Part shown: positions 34,446 through 44,269 of the stretch, piece after piece
Layout: each line of letters starts with the position of its first letter
How positions within the stretch are numbered: position 1 is the stretch's first letter
Source of the DNA: Dermabacteraceae bacterium TAE3-ERU5
GTDB lineage: Bacteria > Actinomycetota > Actinomycetes > Actinomycetales > Dermabacteraceae
DNA length: 64,000 bases
Assembly: GCA_019218375.1 (NCBI GenBank)
Contig: JAHUUK010000002.1
Coordinates: forward strand, 1 to 64,000
Reading direction: 5' to 3'
Translations under genes and position numbers: made by a program
Notes under the pieces: generated by a model
Database searches by the model: none
What the model saw: the letters and a program-made list of their open reading frames with translations, nothing else
Told to the model about the DNA's origin: nothing

Positions 34446-36404
34446 GTGTCCGGCGGGTTTTCACTAATTAAACGCATCCTGGTTGGCCGAGCCTTTTCTT
34501 CCGACAGGCTCGGCACTACCCGGCTACCCAAAAGGTTGGCGCTACCCACCTTCGCCTCGGACGCGCTCAGCTCCGTGGCCTATGCGCCGGACGAAATTCT
34601 GCTGACCCTCTCCCTCGCGGGCATCGCGGCCTTCACCGTCAGCCCCTGGGTGGCCCTCGCGGTGGTCTGCGTGATGGCCGTGGTCATCCTGGCCTACCGC
34701 AAAAACGTTGAGGCATACCCCTCCGGGGGCGGCGACTACGAGGTGGTGCACACCAACCTGGGCGGCACCGCCGGGCGCGTGGCCGCGTCCGCGCTGCTCG
34801 TGGATTACGTGCTGACCGTGGCAGTCTCGATCTCCCAGGCATCCCGCTACGCCTCGGGCGCAATAGATTTTCTGCACGGCTACGAAACCCTGCTCAGCAT
34901 CGCCCTGATCGCGATCCTGGCGCTTGCCAACCTGCGCGGCACGAAAGAATCCGGCAGGGTGCTCGCGGTGCCGGTTTACCTGTTCATGGCGACCATCGGC
35001 GTGGTCTTGCTAGCGGGGGCCTGGCAGGCTTTTACCGGCACCCTGCACGCCGCACCCTCCGCAGCCTTCGATGTTTTGCCCAGCTCCCGCTACGAACAGG
35101 GCATAACCGCCCTGGGCGGCGCGTTCCTGGTGCTGCGCGCCTTCTCTAGCGGCTGCGCCGCGCTCACCGGCGTGGAGGCTGTCGGTAACGGCGTGCCCTC
35201 TTTCCAGCGCCCCAAGGCCCGTAACGCCTCGCTCACGCTGATCCTGCTCGGCACCATCAGCGCCACCATGATCATGGGCATTATCGGCCTGGCAGCCGCC
35301 ACGGGGGTCCGCTTCGTGGACGACCCTGCCACCCAGCTCACCCTGAACGGGCAGGCGGTAGGCGATAGCTACCGTCAGCTGCCGGTGATCGGCCAGATCG
35401 CCCGCGCGGTATTCGTGGAAACCCCCTTCATCTTCTACCTGGTTTCGCTGGTCACCGGGGTGGTGCTTTACCTCGCCGCGAACACCGCGTTCAACGGCTT
35501 CCCGAACCTCGCCAGCGTGCTGGCCGCAGAAGGGTATCTGCCCCGGCAGCTGCGCCTGCGCGGTGACCGCCTGGCCTACTCCAACGGCATCTTGCTGCTC
35601 ACCGGCGCAGCCGCGGCGCTGGTGGTTTTGACCCAGGCGAACGTCACCACCCTGATCCAGATGTACATCGTCGGTGTGTTCGTTTCCTTCAGCCTGGGCC
35701 AGTTCGGCATGATCCGGCACTGGGGCAAGCGCCTCGCGGTAGAAACCGACCACGGACGGCGCGTGCGTTACCGCGTAAACCGCATAATTAACTCCGCCGG
35801 TTTCTGCGTGGTGACGATAGTCCTAGTGATCGTGGTGCTGACCAAGTTCATCTACGGTGCCTGGGTGGCCGTGCTGGCCATGGCGCTGCTGTGGCTCCTC
35901 ATGTCGGCCATCAACCGCCACTACACCGGGGTGCGCGAGGAACTCTCGGTCGATCTGGCCGACGAAGACCGCGGGCTCTACCCCTCGCGCTCGCACGGCC
36001 TGGTGCTGGTGTCGGGCATGAACAAACCCGCGCTGCTGGCGATCAACTTCGCGGCGGTAAACCACCACACCACCCTCGAAGCGGTCACGGTAAAAACCGA
36101 CATCATTGACACCGACGAACTCGCGAAACGCTGGGGCCAGGCGCAAATCCAGCTGCCGCTGCGCATCATGTATTCGCCCTATCGCGAATACGCGGGGCCG
36201 ATCGTTGACTACGTGCGCCGCATCTCCGCGGGCAGCCCGCGCGATGTGGTGGTGGTTTACGTGCCCGAGTTCGTGGTGCGCCACCCCTGGGAAGGCGTGC
36301 TGCACAACCAGTCAATGAAGCGTCTCAAAGCCGAACTAACCCACCTGCCGCGCGTGGTAATCGCCTCCGTGCCCTGGCAGCTTGGCGGGGGAGAGGAAGC
36401 GTAA
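34446..36404 (+). CDS. APC-superfamily transporter, probably KimA-like potassium importer
   Basis: Polytopic membrane protein with about twelve hydrophobic segments (residues 45-490) and a soluble C-terminal domain of roughly 150 residues. Generic annotation would be amino acid permease. However, ASDALSSVAYAPDEIL (about 37-52) and LVDYVLTVAVS (118-128) closely resemble B. subtilis KimA (YdaO), a high-affinity proton-coupled K+ importer. The residues recalled as K+ ligands there (Asp36, Tyr43, Asp117, Thr121) align with Asp39, Tyr46, Asp120 and Thr124 at a constant offset. The gene is divergent from two TrkA regulators, and no other K+ channel is in the window. M. tuberculosis Rv2690c, beside ceoB, is the likely counterpart. 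Confidence 0.85.
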   Translation: MSGGFSLIKRILVGRAFSSDRLGTTRLPKRLALPTFASDALSSVAYAPDEILLTLSLAGIAAFTVSPWVALAVVCVMAVVILAYRKNVEAYPSGGGDYEVVHTNLGGTAGRVAASALLVDYVLTVAVSISQASRYASGAIDFLHGYETLLSIALIAILALANLRGTKESGRVLAVPVYLFMATIGVVLLAGAWQAFTGTLHAAPSAAFDVLPSSRYEQGITALGGAFLVLRAFSSGCAALTGVEAVGNGVPSFQRPKARNASLTLILLGTISATMIMGIIGLAAATGVRFVDDPATQLTLNGQAVGDSYRQLPVIGQIARAVFVETPFIFYLVSLVTGVVLYLAANTAFNGFPNLASVLAAEGYLPRQLRLRGDRLAYSNGILLLTGAAAALVVLTQANVTTLIQMYIVGVFVSFSLGQFGMIRHWGKRLAVETDHGRRVRYRVNRIINSAGFCVVTIVLVIVVLTKFIYGAWVAVLAMALLWLLMSAINRHYTGVREELSVDLADEDRGLYPSRSHGLVLVSGMNKPALLAINFAAVNHHTTLEAVTVKTDIIDTDELAKRWGQAQIQLPLRIMYSPYREYAGPIVDYVRRISAGSPRDVVVVYVPEFVVRHPWEGVLHNQSMKRLKAELTHLPRVVIASVPWQLGGGEEA

Positions 36405-36410
36405 CCGGAC

Positions 36411-37709
36411 ATGCCGGATCAGACACAAAACATCACCCTCACCTGCGGTGGGCCCGCCAACGGCGGTACGTTCGTGGCGCGCCACGAAGGGAGAGTGGTA
36501 TTCGTGCGTGGCGCCGCCCCGGAAGAAACCGTGTCGGCGCGGCTGCTCGACACCCCCGCGCAGCGTGCCAAGGCCAGCTTCTGGCGCGCCCAGGTGGTGA
36601 GCGTGCTCGAACCCTCGCAGGACAGGGTGGCAAGCATCTGGCCGGAGGCGGGGGAAAAAGGCGTCGGCGGCGCTGACTACGCGCACATTGCGCTTCCCGC
36701 GCAGCGCAGAATCAAAACGGAAGTGGTGCAGGATCTTTTTCGCCGCGCCAAAATCTCCACCTACCTGGCGGAAGATATCCAGGTAGAGCCAGCCCCCGGC
36801 GATCACAGCGGGCTGGGTTGGCGCACCCGCGTGCAGTTCGCGCAGCAGGACGGCCTGATAGGCATGCGAGGCTGGCGCTCCCATGAGGTGTTTCCCGTGG
36901 GGGAGAACCCCCTGGCCACGGCGCAGGTTAATGCGCTGCGCGTACCCGAGGCGCGCCTGCCGCAGGCGGTAACCGGCATCGAGGTCGCGGCCCCCGCCTG
37001 CGGGTCGCGCCCGGCGATCGTCCTGCGCGGCGGCGAAAGCGCGCGCCTTTCCGAGCTGACAAACGGGCTGAAAATCCCTGCCGCCTGGGAAGACGCCAGC
37101 GTGATCGCCCTGGCCCGCGATGGGCAACGCACTTTGCAGGGGGAGGACCACGTCAGCGAACGGGTCGGCAACAACACTTTCTCCGTGCACGCGGCAGGCT
37201 TTTGGCAGGTGCACCGACAGGCCCCCGAGCTGCTAACCGCCAGCGTCATGTCGGCCCTGCAGCCGGTGGCCGGGGAACACGTATGGGACCTCTTCTGCGG
37301 CAGCGGCCTCTTCTCCGTTCCCCTCGCCAGGGCGCTCGGGGAGAGCGGCCGACTGCTTGCGGTAGAAGGCAGCACGCGGGCGGTAGCGTCGGCCCGCCGC
37401 GCACTGGCCGATTACCCGCAGGCGCGGGCCCTAGCCGGGGACTGCCTGCGTACGCTGCGCCAGCAGGGAGGGGAAGCCCCCGACCGGGTGCTGCTCGATC
37501 CGCCGCGTGCGGGGGCCGGGAAAGAACTGATGCGCCTGCTGCTGGAGCGGGTAAAGCGCAGGATCGTCTACGTTTCCTGCGACGCCGCGACCCTGGTACG
37601 TGACCTGAAACAGGCCGAAAACGCAGGCTGGCACATCACGGACGTGCGCGCGCTCGATGTGTTCCCCCACACCCACCACGTAGAAACCGTGAGCGTTTTG
37701 GAGCGTTAA
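36411..37709 (+). CDS. TrmA/RlmD-family RNA m5U methyltransferase-like protein
   Basis: Class I SAM-dependent methyltransferase that should modify uridine C5 in tRNA or rRNA. The N-terminal TRAM-like domain covers about residues 5-65. The catalytic part has VWDLFCGSGLFSVPLAR (SAM site, about 285-301), LLDPPRAGAGKELM, and VSCDAATLVRDL with the nucleophile Cys (about 388). The closing LDVFPHTHHVETVSVL has the catalytic base Glu. The region where RlmD holds a 4Fe-4S cluster has no matching Cys (IWPEAGEKGVGGADYAHI), so it is cluster-free, as in some actinobacterial relatives. It starts six bases after the transporter stop. Confidence 0.88.
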   Translation: MPDQTQNITLTCGGPANGGTFVARHEGRVVFVRGAAPEETVSARLLDTPAQRAKASFWRAQVVSVLEPSQDRVASIWPEAGEKGVGGADYAHIALPAQRRIKTEVVQDLFRRAKISTYLAEDIQVEPAPGDHSGLGWRTRVQFAQQDGLIGMRGWRSHEVFPVGENPLATAQVNALRVPEARLPQAVTGIEVAAPACGSRPAIVLRGGESARLSELTNGLKIPAAWEDASVIALARDGQRTLQGEDHVSERVGNNTFSVHAAGFWQVHRQAPELLTASVMSALQPVAGEHVWDLFCGSGLFSVPLARALGESGRLLAVEGSTRAVASARRALADYPQARALAGDCLRTLRQQGGEAPDRVLLDPPRAGAGKELMRLLLERVKRRIVYVSCDAATLVRDLKQAENAGWHITDVRALDVFPHTHHVETVSVLER

Positions 37710-37813
37710 GCCAAAAATCTCTTGGCTTCAAGATAGTATTGTGACATGCCGTCAGTTAGCGCCTTTCGGATGCGCGCGGCGGCCCATTCCAACTTTTGAA
37801 GGAGAGTGGCCCG

Positions 37814-40513
37814 GTGAGCACCGTCAATTCGTACAACGCGAAAACCACCCTCGCGGTGGACGGCGAAGAATACGAAATCTATGCCCTGGACGCCGTTCCC
37901 GGCAGCGAAAAACTTCCCTACAGCCTCAAGGTGCTGCTAGAGAACCTGCTGCGCACGGAGGACGGCGCGAACATCACCGCGCAGCACATCGCCGCGCTGG
38001 GGGCCTGGGGCCCGCAGGCGGAACCGGACACGGAAATCCAGTTCACGCCCTCCCGCGTGATCATGCAGGACTTCACCGGCGTGCCCTGCGTGGTGGACCT
38101 GGCAACCATGCGCGAAGCGATGGCCGACCTCGGCGGGGACCCGAACGCGATTAACCCGCTCGCCCCCGCAGAAATGGTGATCGACCATTCCGTCATGATC
38201 GACATCGCGGGCAGGCTAGACGCGCTCGAGCGCAACATGGAGCTCGAATACGAGCGAAACCGTGAGCGCTACCAGTTCCTGCGCTGGGGGCAGAGCGCCT
38301 TTAGCGACTTCAAGGTGGTTCCGCCCGGCACTGGCATCGTGCACCAGGTAAACATCGAATACCTGGCCCGCACCGTAATGACCCGCGAGGTAGAGGTCGG
38401 CGGAGAAAAGGTGCTGCGCGCCTACCCCGATTCCTGCGTCGGCACCGATTCGCACACCACGATGGTGAACGGCCTGGGCGTGCTCGGCTGGGGCGTGGGC
38501 GGCATTGAGGCCGAGGCGGCGATGCTGGGCCAGCCCGTCTCCATGCTTATCCCGCGCGTAGTCGGCTTCAAGCTGACCGGAGACATCCCCTCCGGCGCTA
38601 CCGCGACCGACGTGGTGCTGACGATTACCGAAATGCTGCGCAAGCACGGCGTGGTCGGTAAGTTCGTCGAGTTCTATGGCGAGGGCGTGGCGAGCGTGCC
38701 GCTGGCAAACCGCGCCACCATCGGCAACATGAGCCCCGAATTCGGTTCCACCTGCGCGATCTTCCCGATCGATAGCGTCACCACCGATTACCTGCGGCTC
38801 ACGGGCCGCAGCGAACAGCAGGTGGCGCTGGTCGAGGCCTATGCCAAGCGGCAGGGCATGTGGCTGGACCCGGCCGCGGAAGCCCACTACTCCGAATACC
38901 TGGAGCTGGATCTTTCCACCGTGGTGCCCTCCATCGCGGGGCCAAAGCGCCCCCAGGACCGCATCGTGCTGAGCGAATCGAAGCAGGCGTTCAGGAAGGT
39001 GCTCCCCAACTACACCGGCGAGGGCGACGCGGACACCTTCGTCAGCCGTGCCCGCCGCGTGCCCGGCCAGGACTTCGAGATAGACCACGGTATCGTCTCG
39101 ATCGCCTCCATCACCTCCTGCACCAACACCTCCAACCCGTCGGTGATGATGGCCGCCGCGCTGCTGGCCCGTAACGCGGTGGAAAAGGGATTGTCGGCCA
39201 AGCCCTGGGTAAAGACCTCCATGGCCCCCGGCTCGAAGGTAGTCACCGACTACTACGAGAAGGCCGGCATGTGGCCCTACCTCGAAAAGCTCGGCTTCCA
39301 CCTGGTCGGTTACGGCTGCACCACCTGCATCGGTAACTCCGGCCCGCTTTCCACCGCGATCTCGGAAACTATTGCGGAAGCGGACCTGGCCGTCACCGCC
39401 GTGCTGTCGGGCAACCGCAACTTCGAGGGGCGCATCAATCCCGACGTGAAGATGAATTATCTGGCCTCCCCGCCGCTGGTGATTGCCTACGCGCTGGCGG
39501 GAACCATGGACTTCGACTTCGCGAGCGAACCGCTCGGCCAGGACGCCGAGGGCAGGGACGTGTTCCTTTCCGACATCTGGCCCTCCCCGGCGGAGGTTGA
39601 GGAAACCATCGCCAAGAACATCACCCAGGAAATGTTCAGCAGCGACTACGCGAACGTTTTTGCCGGTGACGAACGCTGGCGCGCGCTAGAGACCCCCGAC
39701 GGCGCCACCTTCGCCTGGGAGGACGATTCCACCTACGTGCGCAAGCCTCCCTACTTCGAGGGCATGGGCATGGAACCCGAGCCGGTGAGCGACATCTCCG
39801 GGGCGCGCGTGCTCGTGAAGGTTGGAGACTCCACCACCACCGACCACATTTCCCCGGCGGGCGCGATCAAGGCCGACACCCCGGCTGGCCGTTACCTGAG
39901 CGAGAACGGCGTGGAACGTAAGGACTTCAATTCCTACGGTTCCCGGCGCGGCAACCACGAGGTGATGATTCGCGGCACCTTCGCGAACATCCGCCTGCGT
40001 AACCAGCTGCTGGACGGCGTGGAGGGTGGCTACACCAAGAACCTGCTGACCGGCGAACAGGCGTTTATCTACGACGCCGCCCAGGACTACGCCGCAGCCG
40101 GGATTCCGCTCGTGGTGCTAGCGGGCAAGGAGTACGGCACGGGATCTTCCCGCGACTGGGCTGCCAAGGGCACGATGCTGCTCGGCGTAAAGGTGGTCAT
40201 TGCGGAAAGCTACGAACGTATCCACCGCTCCAACCTGATCGGCATGGGCGTGCTACCCCTGCAATACCCGGCGGGCGAAAATGCCGATTCGCTGGGGCTG
40301 ACGGGGGAGGAGACGTTCTCATTCACCGGCATCGAGGAACTTAACGAGGGGCGCGTGCCGCGCACAGTAAATGTGCGGGCCACCCGCGAGGACGGCTTCT
40401 CGGTCGAGTTCGCTGCCGTGGTGCGCATCGACACGCCGGGCGAGGCCGACTACTTCCGGCACGGCGGTATTTTGCAGTACGTGCTGCGTTCCCTGGCCGC
40501 GCCGCAGAAGTAA
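37814..40513 (+). CDS. acnA: Aconitate hydratase A
   Basis: TCA-cycle enzyme that isomerises citrate to isocitrate using a 4Fe-4S cluster. Cluster ligands are visible as [14 protein letters not shown] (about residue 435) and [14 protein letters not shown] (about 503). The early [20 protein letters not shown] and the C-terminal [15 protein letters not shown] swivel-domain loop are intact. At 899 residues it fits the AcnA/IRP1 class and not AcnB. I use the GTG at 37814 because AAGGAGAG lies about nine bases upstream and homologues begin near STVNSYNAK. The cluster should come from the suf system at 45291. The RNA-binding role of apo-aconitase is possible but not visible here. Confidence 0.96.
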   Translation: MSTVNSYNAKTTLAVDGEEYEIYALDAVPGSEKLPYSLKVLLENLLRTEDGANITAQHIAALGAWGPQAEPDTEIQFTPSRVIMQDFTGVPCVVDLATMREAMADLGGDPNAINPLAPAEMVIDHSVMIDIAGRLDALERNMELEYERNRERYQFLRWGQSAFSDFKVVPPGTGIVHQVNIEYLARTVMTREVEVGGEKVLRAYPDSCVGTDSHTTMVNGLGVLGWGVGGIEAEAAMLGQPVSMLIPRVVGFKLTGDIPSGATATDVVLTITEMLRKHGVVGKFVEFYGEGVASVPLANRATIGNMSPEFGSTCAIFPIDSVTTDYLRLTGRSEQQVALVEAYAKRQGMWLDPAAEAHYSEYLELDLSTVVPSIAGPKRPQDRIVLSESKQAFRKVLPNYTGEGDADTFVSRARRVPGQDFEIDHGIVSIASITSCTNTSNPSVMMAAALLARNAVEKGLSAKPWVKTSMAPGSKVVTDYYEKAGMWPYLEKLGFHLVGYGCTTCIGNSGPLSTAISETIAEADLAVTAVLSGNRNFEGRINPDVKMNYLASPPLVIAYALAGTMDFDFASEPLGQDAEGRDVFLSDIWPSPAEVEETIAKNITQEMFSSDYANVFAGDERWRALETPDGATFAWEDDSTYVRKPPYFEGMGMEPEPVSDISGARVLVKVGDSTTTDHISPAGAIKADTPAGRYLSENGVERKDFNSYGSRRGNHEVMIRGTFANIRLRNQLLDGVEGGYTKNLLTGEQAFIYDAAQDYAAAGIPLVVLAGKEYGTGSSRDWAAKGTMLLGVKVVIAESYERIHRSNLIGMGVLPLQYPAGENADSLGLTGEETFSFTGIEELNEGRVPRTVNVRATREDGFSVEFAAVVRIDTPGEADYFRHGGILQYVLRSLAAPQK

Positions 40514-40522
40514 CTTTTCCAG

Positions 40523-40573
40523 CCATCACCCCCTACCGTTTGCACATATGTGCGAATCGGTAGGGGGTGATGG
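40523..40573. repeat. Composite palindrome between acnA and dxs
   Basis: Perfect 16-base arms CCATCACCCCCTACCG and CGGTAGGGGGTGATGG enclose a perfect 12-base palindrome GCACATATGTGC (40542-40553). The outer hairpin is strong enough to terminate acnA transcription, but no U-tract follows. A near copy of the inner palindrome, GCACAGATGTGA, lies at 40613-40624, closer to dxs. Confidence 0.9.
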
Positions 40574-40699
40574 CATATCGGTGCGCACCCCTAAAAAGAC
40601 CCGTGAAGATATGCACAGATGTGACCATAAATGCCGACCGGGCTGGCTGTGCGGCCGTAGGCTAGGACAGTCCAAACCACGCCGCGGAGGTTTTTAAGC

Positions 40700-42478
40700 A
40701 TGTTCGAGGATATTTCTACGCCGCAGGACGTGCGCTCCCTACCTGCCAAGCAGCTGCCGGAACTCGCGCGCGAACTGCGCGCCCGCCTCCTTGCCGCAGT
40801 AGCCGAAAACGGCGGCCACCTCGGGCCGAACCTGGGCGTGGTGGAACTTACCATCGCCCTGCATCGCGCCGTGCGTTCCCCGGAAGAACCCATCGTTTTC
40901 GATACCGGGCACCAAAGCTATGTGCATAAGATGCTCACCGGCCGGGCCGAGCTTTCCCAGCTGCGCCGCGAGGGTGGCGTCAGCGGCTACCCCTCACGCG
41001 CAGAATCGGAACACGACGTGGTGGAAAATTCCCACGCCTCCGGCTCTATTGGCTGGGCACACGGCATCGAACGCGCGGGCAGGCTCCTTGGCACCCCCCG
41101 CGTAGCGGTGGCCGTGATCGGCGACGGCGCACTCACCGGCGGCGTGGCTCTGGAGGCACTCAACAACCTGGCTGCGGATCCGGCCTCCCGCACCATCGTG
41201 GTGCTAAACGACAACGCGCGCTCCTACGCGCCGACAATCGGCGGGCTTGCCGCCCACCTGGCGGAACTGCGCAGCGGCGCCGCCCCGGACATCTTCACCC
41301 AGCTAGGGCTGGGATACGTCGGCCCCCTCGACGGGCACGACGTGAACACCCTGGAAAGGGAACTGTGCGCCCTGGCGACCCGCATGCGGGCGGGGGAGGC
41401 CGGCCCCACGGTGGTACACGTGGTTACCCGCAAGGGCAACGGCTTCAACCGCGCCGAAGAGGACGTGCTGGATCAGATGCACGCCACCGGCCCGTTCCAG
41501 CTGGGCGAGCATGATGGCGAGAAGGTTGCCGCCCCGCAGGACGTTAAGAACGAACTTTCCTGGTCCGAAGTATTTGGGCAGGCCGCGCTGGAAGAAGCGC
41601 GCAAAGACCCCCGCACGGTAGCGATCAGCGCGGCCATGGTGGACCCCGTCGGGTTCACCCCGCTGCAGGAGGAACTGCCGGAGCGAGTGCTGGACGTCGG
41701 GATCGCGGAGCAGGAGGCCCTGGTGCACGCGGCCGGATTGGCGCGCGGCGGCATGCGACCCCTGGTGGCGCTCTATTCGACCTTCATGAATCGCGCGTTC
41801 GATCAGCTGCTGTTGGACATCGCCCTGCACAAAGAAAACGTGACCGTGGCGCTGGATCGCGCCGGTATCACCGGCGAAGACGGCCCGAGCCACCACGGCG
41901 TCTGGGACCTGGCTTTAGCCGCCCGCGTTCCCGGACTGCGGGTGGCCGCTCCTCGCGACGCGAAGCGCCTGCGCGAAGCCCTCGCCGGTTTCCTAGCCGA
42001 TGACGAGGGGCCTGCGCTGCTGCGCTATTCCAAGGGCAGTGCGCCGACGGAAATCCCCTCCCTGCACGCCGATTCTGCCGGGGAGGTCGTGTTTTCCTCC
42101 GGTCACGATGCGTTGCTGGTGGCGGTAGGTGCGATGGTGCCGACGGCCATCGCCGCAGCCGAGGAACTGGCGCGGGAAGGTATCCGGGTCGAGGTAGTCG
42201 ATCCGCTGCAGGCCCTGCCCGTGGGCGAAGCGCTCGTGGAACGGGCGCTGTCGGCACGCGCCGTCTTTACGCTGGAGGACGGCCTGGCCGAGGGGGGCGT
42301 CGGCACGGCCCTGCTTTCCGCCATGGCCGCTGCCTGCCCCGCCGGGCAGACGCTGCCGCGTTTCCACGCTTTCGGTGTGGGCGGGGAATTCCTGCCCCAT
42401 GCCTCGCGCGCACGCGTGCTCACGCTTGAGGGCATGGATGCCCCGGCGGTGGTGCGCAAGGTACGCGAACTGATCTAG
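40700..42478 (+). CDS. dxs: 1-deoxy-D-xylulose-5-phosphate synthase
   Basis: First enzyme of the non-mevalonate isoprenoid pathway; joins pyruvate and glyceraldehyde 3-phosphate with thiamine diphosphate. FDTGHQSYVHKMLTGR contains the catalytic His. VIGDGALTGGVALEALNN (about residues 135-152) is the ThDP and Mg motif. DRAGITGEDGPSHHGVWDL lies in the pyrimidine-binding domain, and the C-terminal transketolase domain is complete. The 592-residue length is a little shorter than the usual 620-640. GGAGG lies about eleven bases before the ATG. A TAGGCT at 40658-40663 is a plausible -10. No other MEP-pathway gene is in the window; the polyprenyl synthase at 14800 is a downstream user. Confidence 0.95.
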   Translation: MFEDISTPQDVRSLPAKQLPELARELRARLLAAVAENGGHLGPNLGVVELTIALHRAVRSPEEPIVFDTGHQSYVHKMLTGRAELSQLRREGGVSGYPSRAESEHDVVENSHASGSIGWAHGIERAGRLLGTPRVAVAVIGDGALTGGVALEALNNLAADPASRTIVVLNDNARSYAPTIGGLAAHLAELRSGAAPDIFTQLGLGYVGPLDGHDVNTLERELCALATRMRAGEAGPTVVHVVTRKGNGFNRAEEDVLDQMHATGPFQLGEHDGEKVAAPQDVKNELSWSEVFGQAALEEARKDPRTVAISAAMVDPVGFTPLQEELPERVLDVGIAEQEALVHAAGLARGGMRPLVALYSTFMNRAFDQLLLDIALHKENVTVALDRAGITGEDGPSHHGVWDLALAARVPGLRVAAPRDAKRLREALAGFLADDEGPALLRYSKGSAPTEIPSLHADSAGEVVFSSGHDALLVAVGAMVPTAIAAAEELAREGIRVEVVDPLQALPVGEALVERALSARAVFTLEDGLAEGGVGTALLSAMAAACPAGQTLPRFHAFGVGGEFLPHASRARVLTLEGMDAPAVVRKVRELI

Positions 42479-42580
42479 TTAGCGCTCGCGGGGCTGGGGA
42501 AAACCGCCGGGGAAACCGCTGCGAAAACCGCAGCCGGAAAATCGGTTACTGACGTCAGGGATCGGTTCGTCAGGTATCTG

Positions 42581-43480
42581 TTACTGGCGCCAGGTGTAGA
42601 GCGCCGCGCCGAGGTAGGCGATAAGCGCCGCGAACAGTCCGGCTCCGAGCAGGTGCATGCCCACCAGCAGCTCGGGCAGCCCCAGGAAGTACTGGCCGTA
42701 ACCAATCGCCCCCTGCACCAGCGAAAGCGCCACGAGTAGCCAGGCGGCCTGTTTGGCGGGGCGCTGCGCCCGAATGATGTAGAGAATCGCCAGCACGCCC
42801 ACCAGCAGACCCATGAACAGCATTACGGCATCGGCGTGCAGCCAGGCCACGGTGCGCGGATCGAACGGCAGGCGCGAAGCGCGGGTGGCATCGCCCGAAT
42901 GCGGGCCGGACCCCGTAACCACGGTGCCAAGGAAAATGACGATGAAACCTGCCGCCGCGAGGGCCGCGTACAGGAAATAGATCGCGGCGGGGTAGAGGCG
43001 GCGGCGCTGGCCGTCCCCTTCGTAAAGCCGATAAACCAGCACGGCGGAAAACGCCACGAGGATCGGCGAAACGATGAAGTGGGGCGCCACCAGGCCGGGG
43101 TGCAGGTGGTAAATGACCGTCACCATGCCGATGATCGCCTGCACGAAAGTCAGTATCAGGGGTACGCAAGACAGCAGCAGGAAGCCCTTCCCCTTGTGCT
43201 TTAGGCGCAGCAGCGACATCGCCAGCAGGCCGACGGCGAAGATTACGAGCACGCCCGTGAGCGCGCGGTTCCCCGCCTCGATGAAGGGGTGTAGGCCCGA
43301 TTCCGGGTGATAGACGGGCAGGAACTGGCCGGGTTCGCAGCCGGGCCAGCTGGTGCAGCCCAGACCAGATTTGGTGAGGCGTACCACGCCACCGGTAACG
43401 ATGATGCCGATCTGGCAAAACAGGTTTCCCCAGAAGAAGAAACGGGTTAGGCGGTCAGGCTGGGTGACGGTTTCAGGCAT
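42581..43480 (-). CDS. ctaA: Heme A synthase (CtaA/COX15 family)
   Basis: Membrane monooxygenase that converts the C8 methyl of heme O to the formyl of heme A for aa3 oxidase. Eight hydrophobic helices are visible. VTGGVVRLTKSGLGCTSWPG (about residues 28-47) includes the conserved Cys region of the first extracellular loop. Conserved His residues lie in FIEAGNRALTG (as the EXXXR-type segment), YHLHPGLVAPHF and WLHADAVMLF. The length of 299 is normal. TAGAAT lies seven bases before the ATG without a ribosome site. It serves the oxidase whose subunit III is at 5503. The neighbouring ABC-2 genes read toward it. Confidence 0.93.
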   Translation of the reverse strand: MPETVTQPDRLTRFFFWGNLFCQIGIIVTGGVVRLTKSGLGCTSWPGCEPGQFLPVYHPESGLHPFIEAGNRALTGVLVIFAVGLLAMSLLRLKHKGKGFLLLSCVPLILTFVQAIIGMVTVIYHLHPGLVAPHFIVSPILVAFSAVLVYRLYEGDGQRRRLYPAAIYFLYAALAAAGFIVIFLGTVVTGSGPHSGDATRASRLPFDPRTVAWLHADAVMLFMGLLVGVLAILYIIRAQRPAKQAAWLLVALSLVQGAIGYGQYFLGLPELLVGMHLLGAGLFAALIAYLGAALYTWRQ

Positions 43481-43487
43481 GCAGGCA

Positions 43488-43493
43488 ATTCTA
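43488..43493 (-). promoter_or_regulatory. -10 of ctaA, leaderless arrangement
   Basis: TAGAAT on the minus strand, seven bases, then the ATG at 43480. Confidence 0.5.
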
Positions 43494-43543
43494 TGCGTTC
43501 GCGGCCGGGTCAGAGGGCCTTTTGCGGCGGCGGAGCTTAGGTT

Positions 43544-44269
43544 TTAGACGGACACCCACTTAAAGAATCGCTTCACGGCGAGGAATGCGAGCAGGCCCCA
43601 AACGGCCAGCACCAGCGGTGCCAGTGGATCTAGCGGCAGGCCCGCCAGTGCGCTGCGCAGCATCTCCGACAGCGCGGCGGAGGGAGTCAGGTGCAGCAGG
43701 AACGCGACGGGCGCCGGGAACTCACCGGGAGGAAGGGCCACGCCGCCGACGGCAACCATCAGCACAAAGGCGGTGTTTGCCAGGGCCAAGATAGCCTCCG
43801 TGCGCAGGGTCCCGGCGAGCAGCAGGCCCAGGCAGCCAAAAGCCCAGGTGCCGAGCAGCCAGGCGGGGATCGCCAACAGCAGGGAGGCGCCGGGGCGCCA
43901 TCCGAGTGCGAAGGCGATGCCGCCGAGGGCAAACCATTGGATGGCCTGCACCAGGATTAAGGCCAAAACCTTGCCCCCCAGATAACCGCCTAGCCCCAGG
44001 GGCGTGGTGGCCACCCAGCGCAACACCCCGGCGCGCCGATCAAACCCGGTGGCGATGGCCTGCGAGGTAAAGGCGCTGGAAATCAGGGCAGTCGCAAACG
44101 CCGCGGCAACGGCAGTGGAAAGCGGTGGCACTCCGGGGATCTTGCCGACGGGCAGATAGACCAGCCCGATCAGCAGCATAGCGGGCAGGATGATCGCCAC
44201 CAGGAACTGTTCGCCGTTGCTCAGTAGCAGCCTGGCCTCCCAGGCGGCGTGGTGCAGGAGTCGTTTCAT
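43544..44269 (-). CDS. ABC-2 type transporter permease
   Basis: Membrane subunit of an export ABC transporter, 241 residues with six hydrophobic segments (about 22-40, 50-75, 95-120, 128-150, 160-180, 210-230). The N-terminal amphipathic start MKRLLHHAAWEARLLLSNGEQ is typical of ABC-2 permeases. I use the ATG at 44269 because it overlaps the stop of the ATPase gene by four bases (ATGA); the frame opens earlier without homology. Cargo is unknown. In M. tuberculosis a matching pair (Rv1457c-Rv1458c) also sits between a CtaA-like gene and the suf operon, so a role near cofactor or redox biology is conceivable. Confidence 0.88.
   Translation of the reverse strand: MKRLLHHAAWEARLLLSNGEQFLVAIILPAMLLIGLVYLPVGKIPGVPPLSTAVAAAFATALISSAFTSQAIATGFDRRAGVLRWVATTPLGLGGYLGGKVLALILVQAIQWFALGGIAFALGWRPGASLLLAIPAWLLGTWAFGCLGLLLAGTLRTEAILALANTAFVLMVAVGGVALPPGEFPAPVAFLLHLTPSAALSEMLRSALAGLPLDPLAPLVLAVWGLLAFLAVKRFFKWVSV

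Noticed and set aside
42479-42580. Repeated AAAACCG/AAACCG words and a GCTGCG-AAAAC-CGCAGC hairpin between dxs and ctaA
   Set aside because: Units are short and imperfect; probably a weak terminator region between convergent genes.
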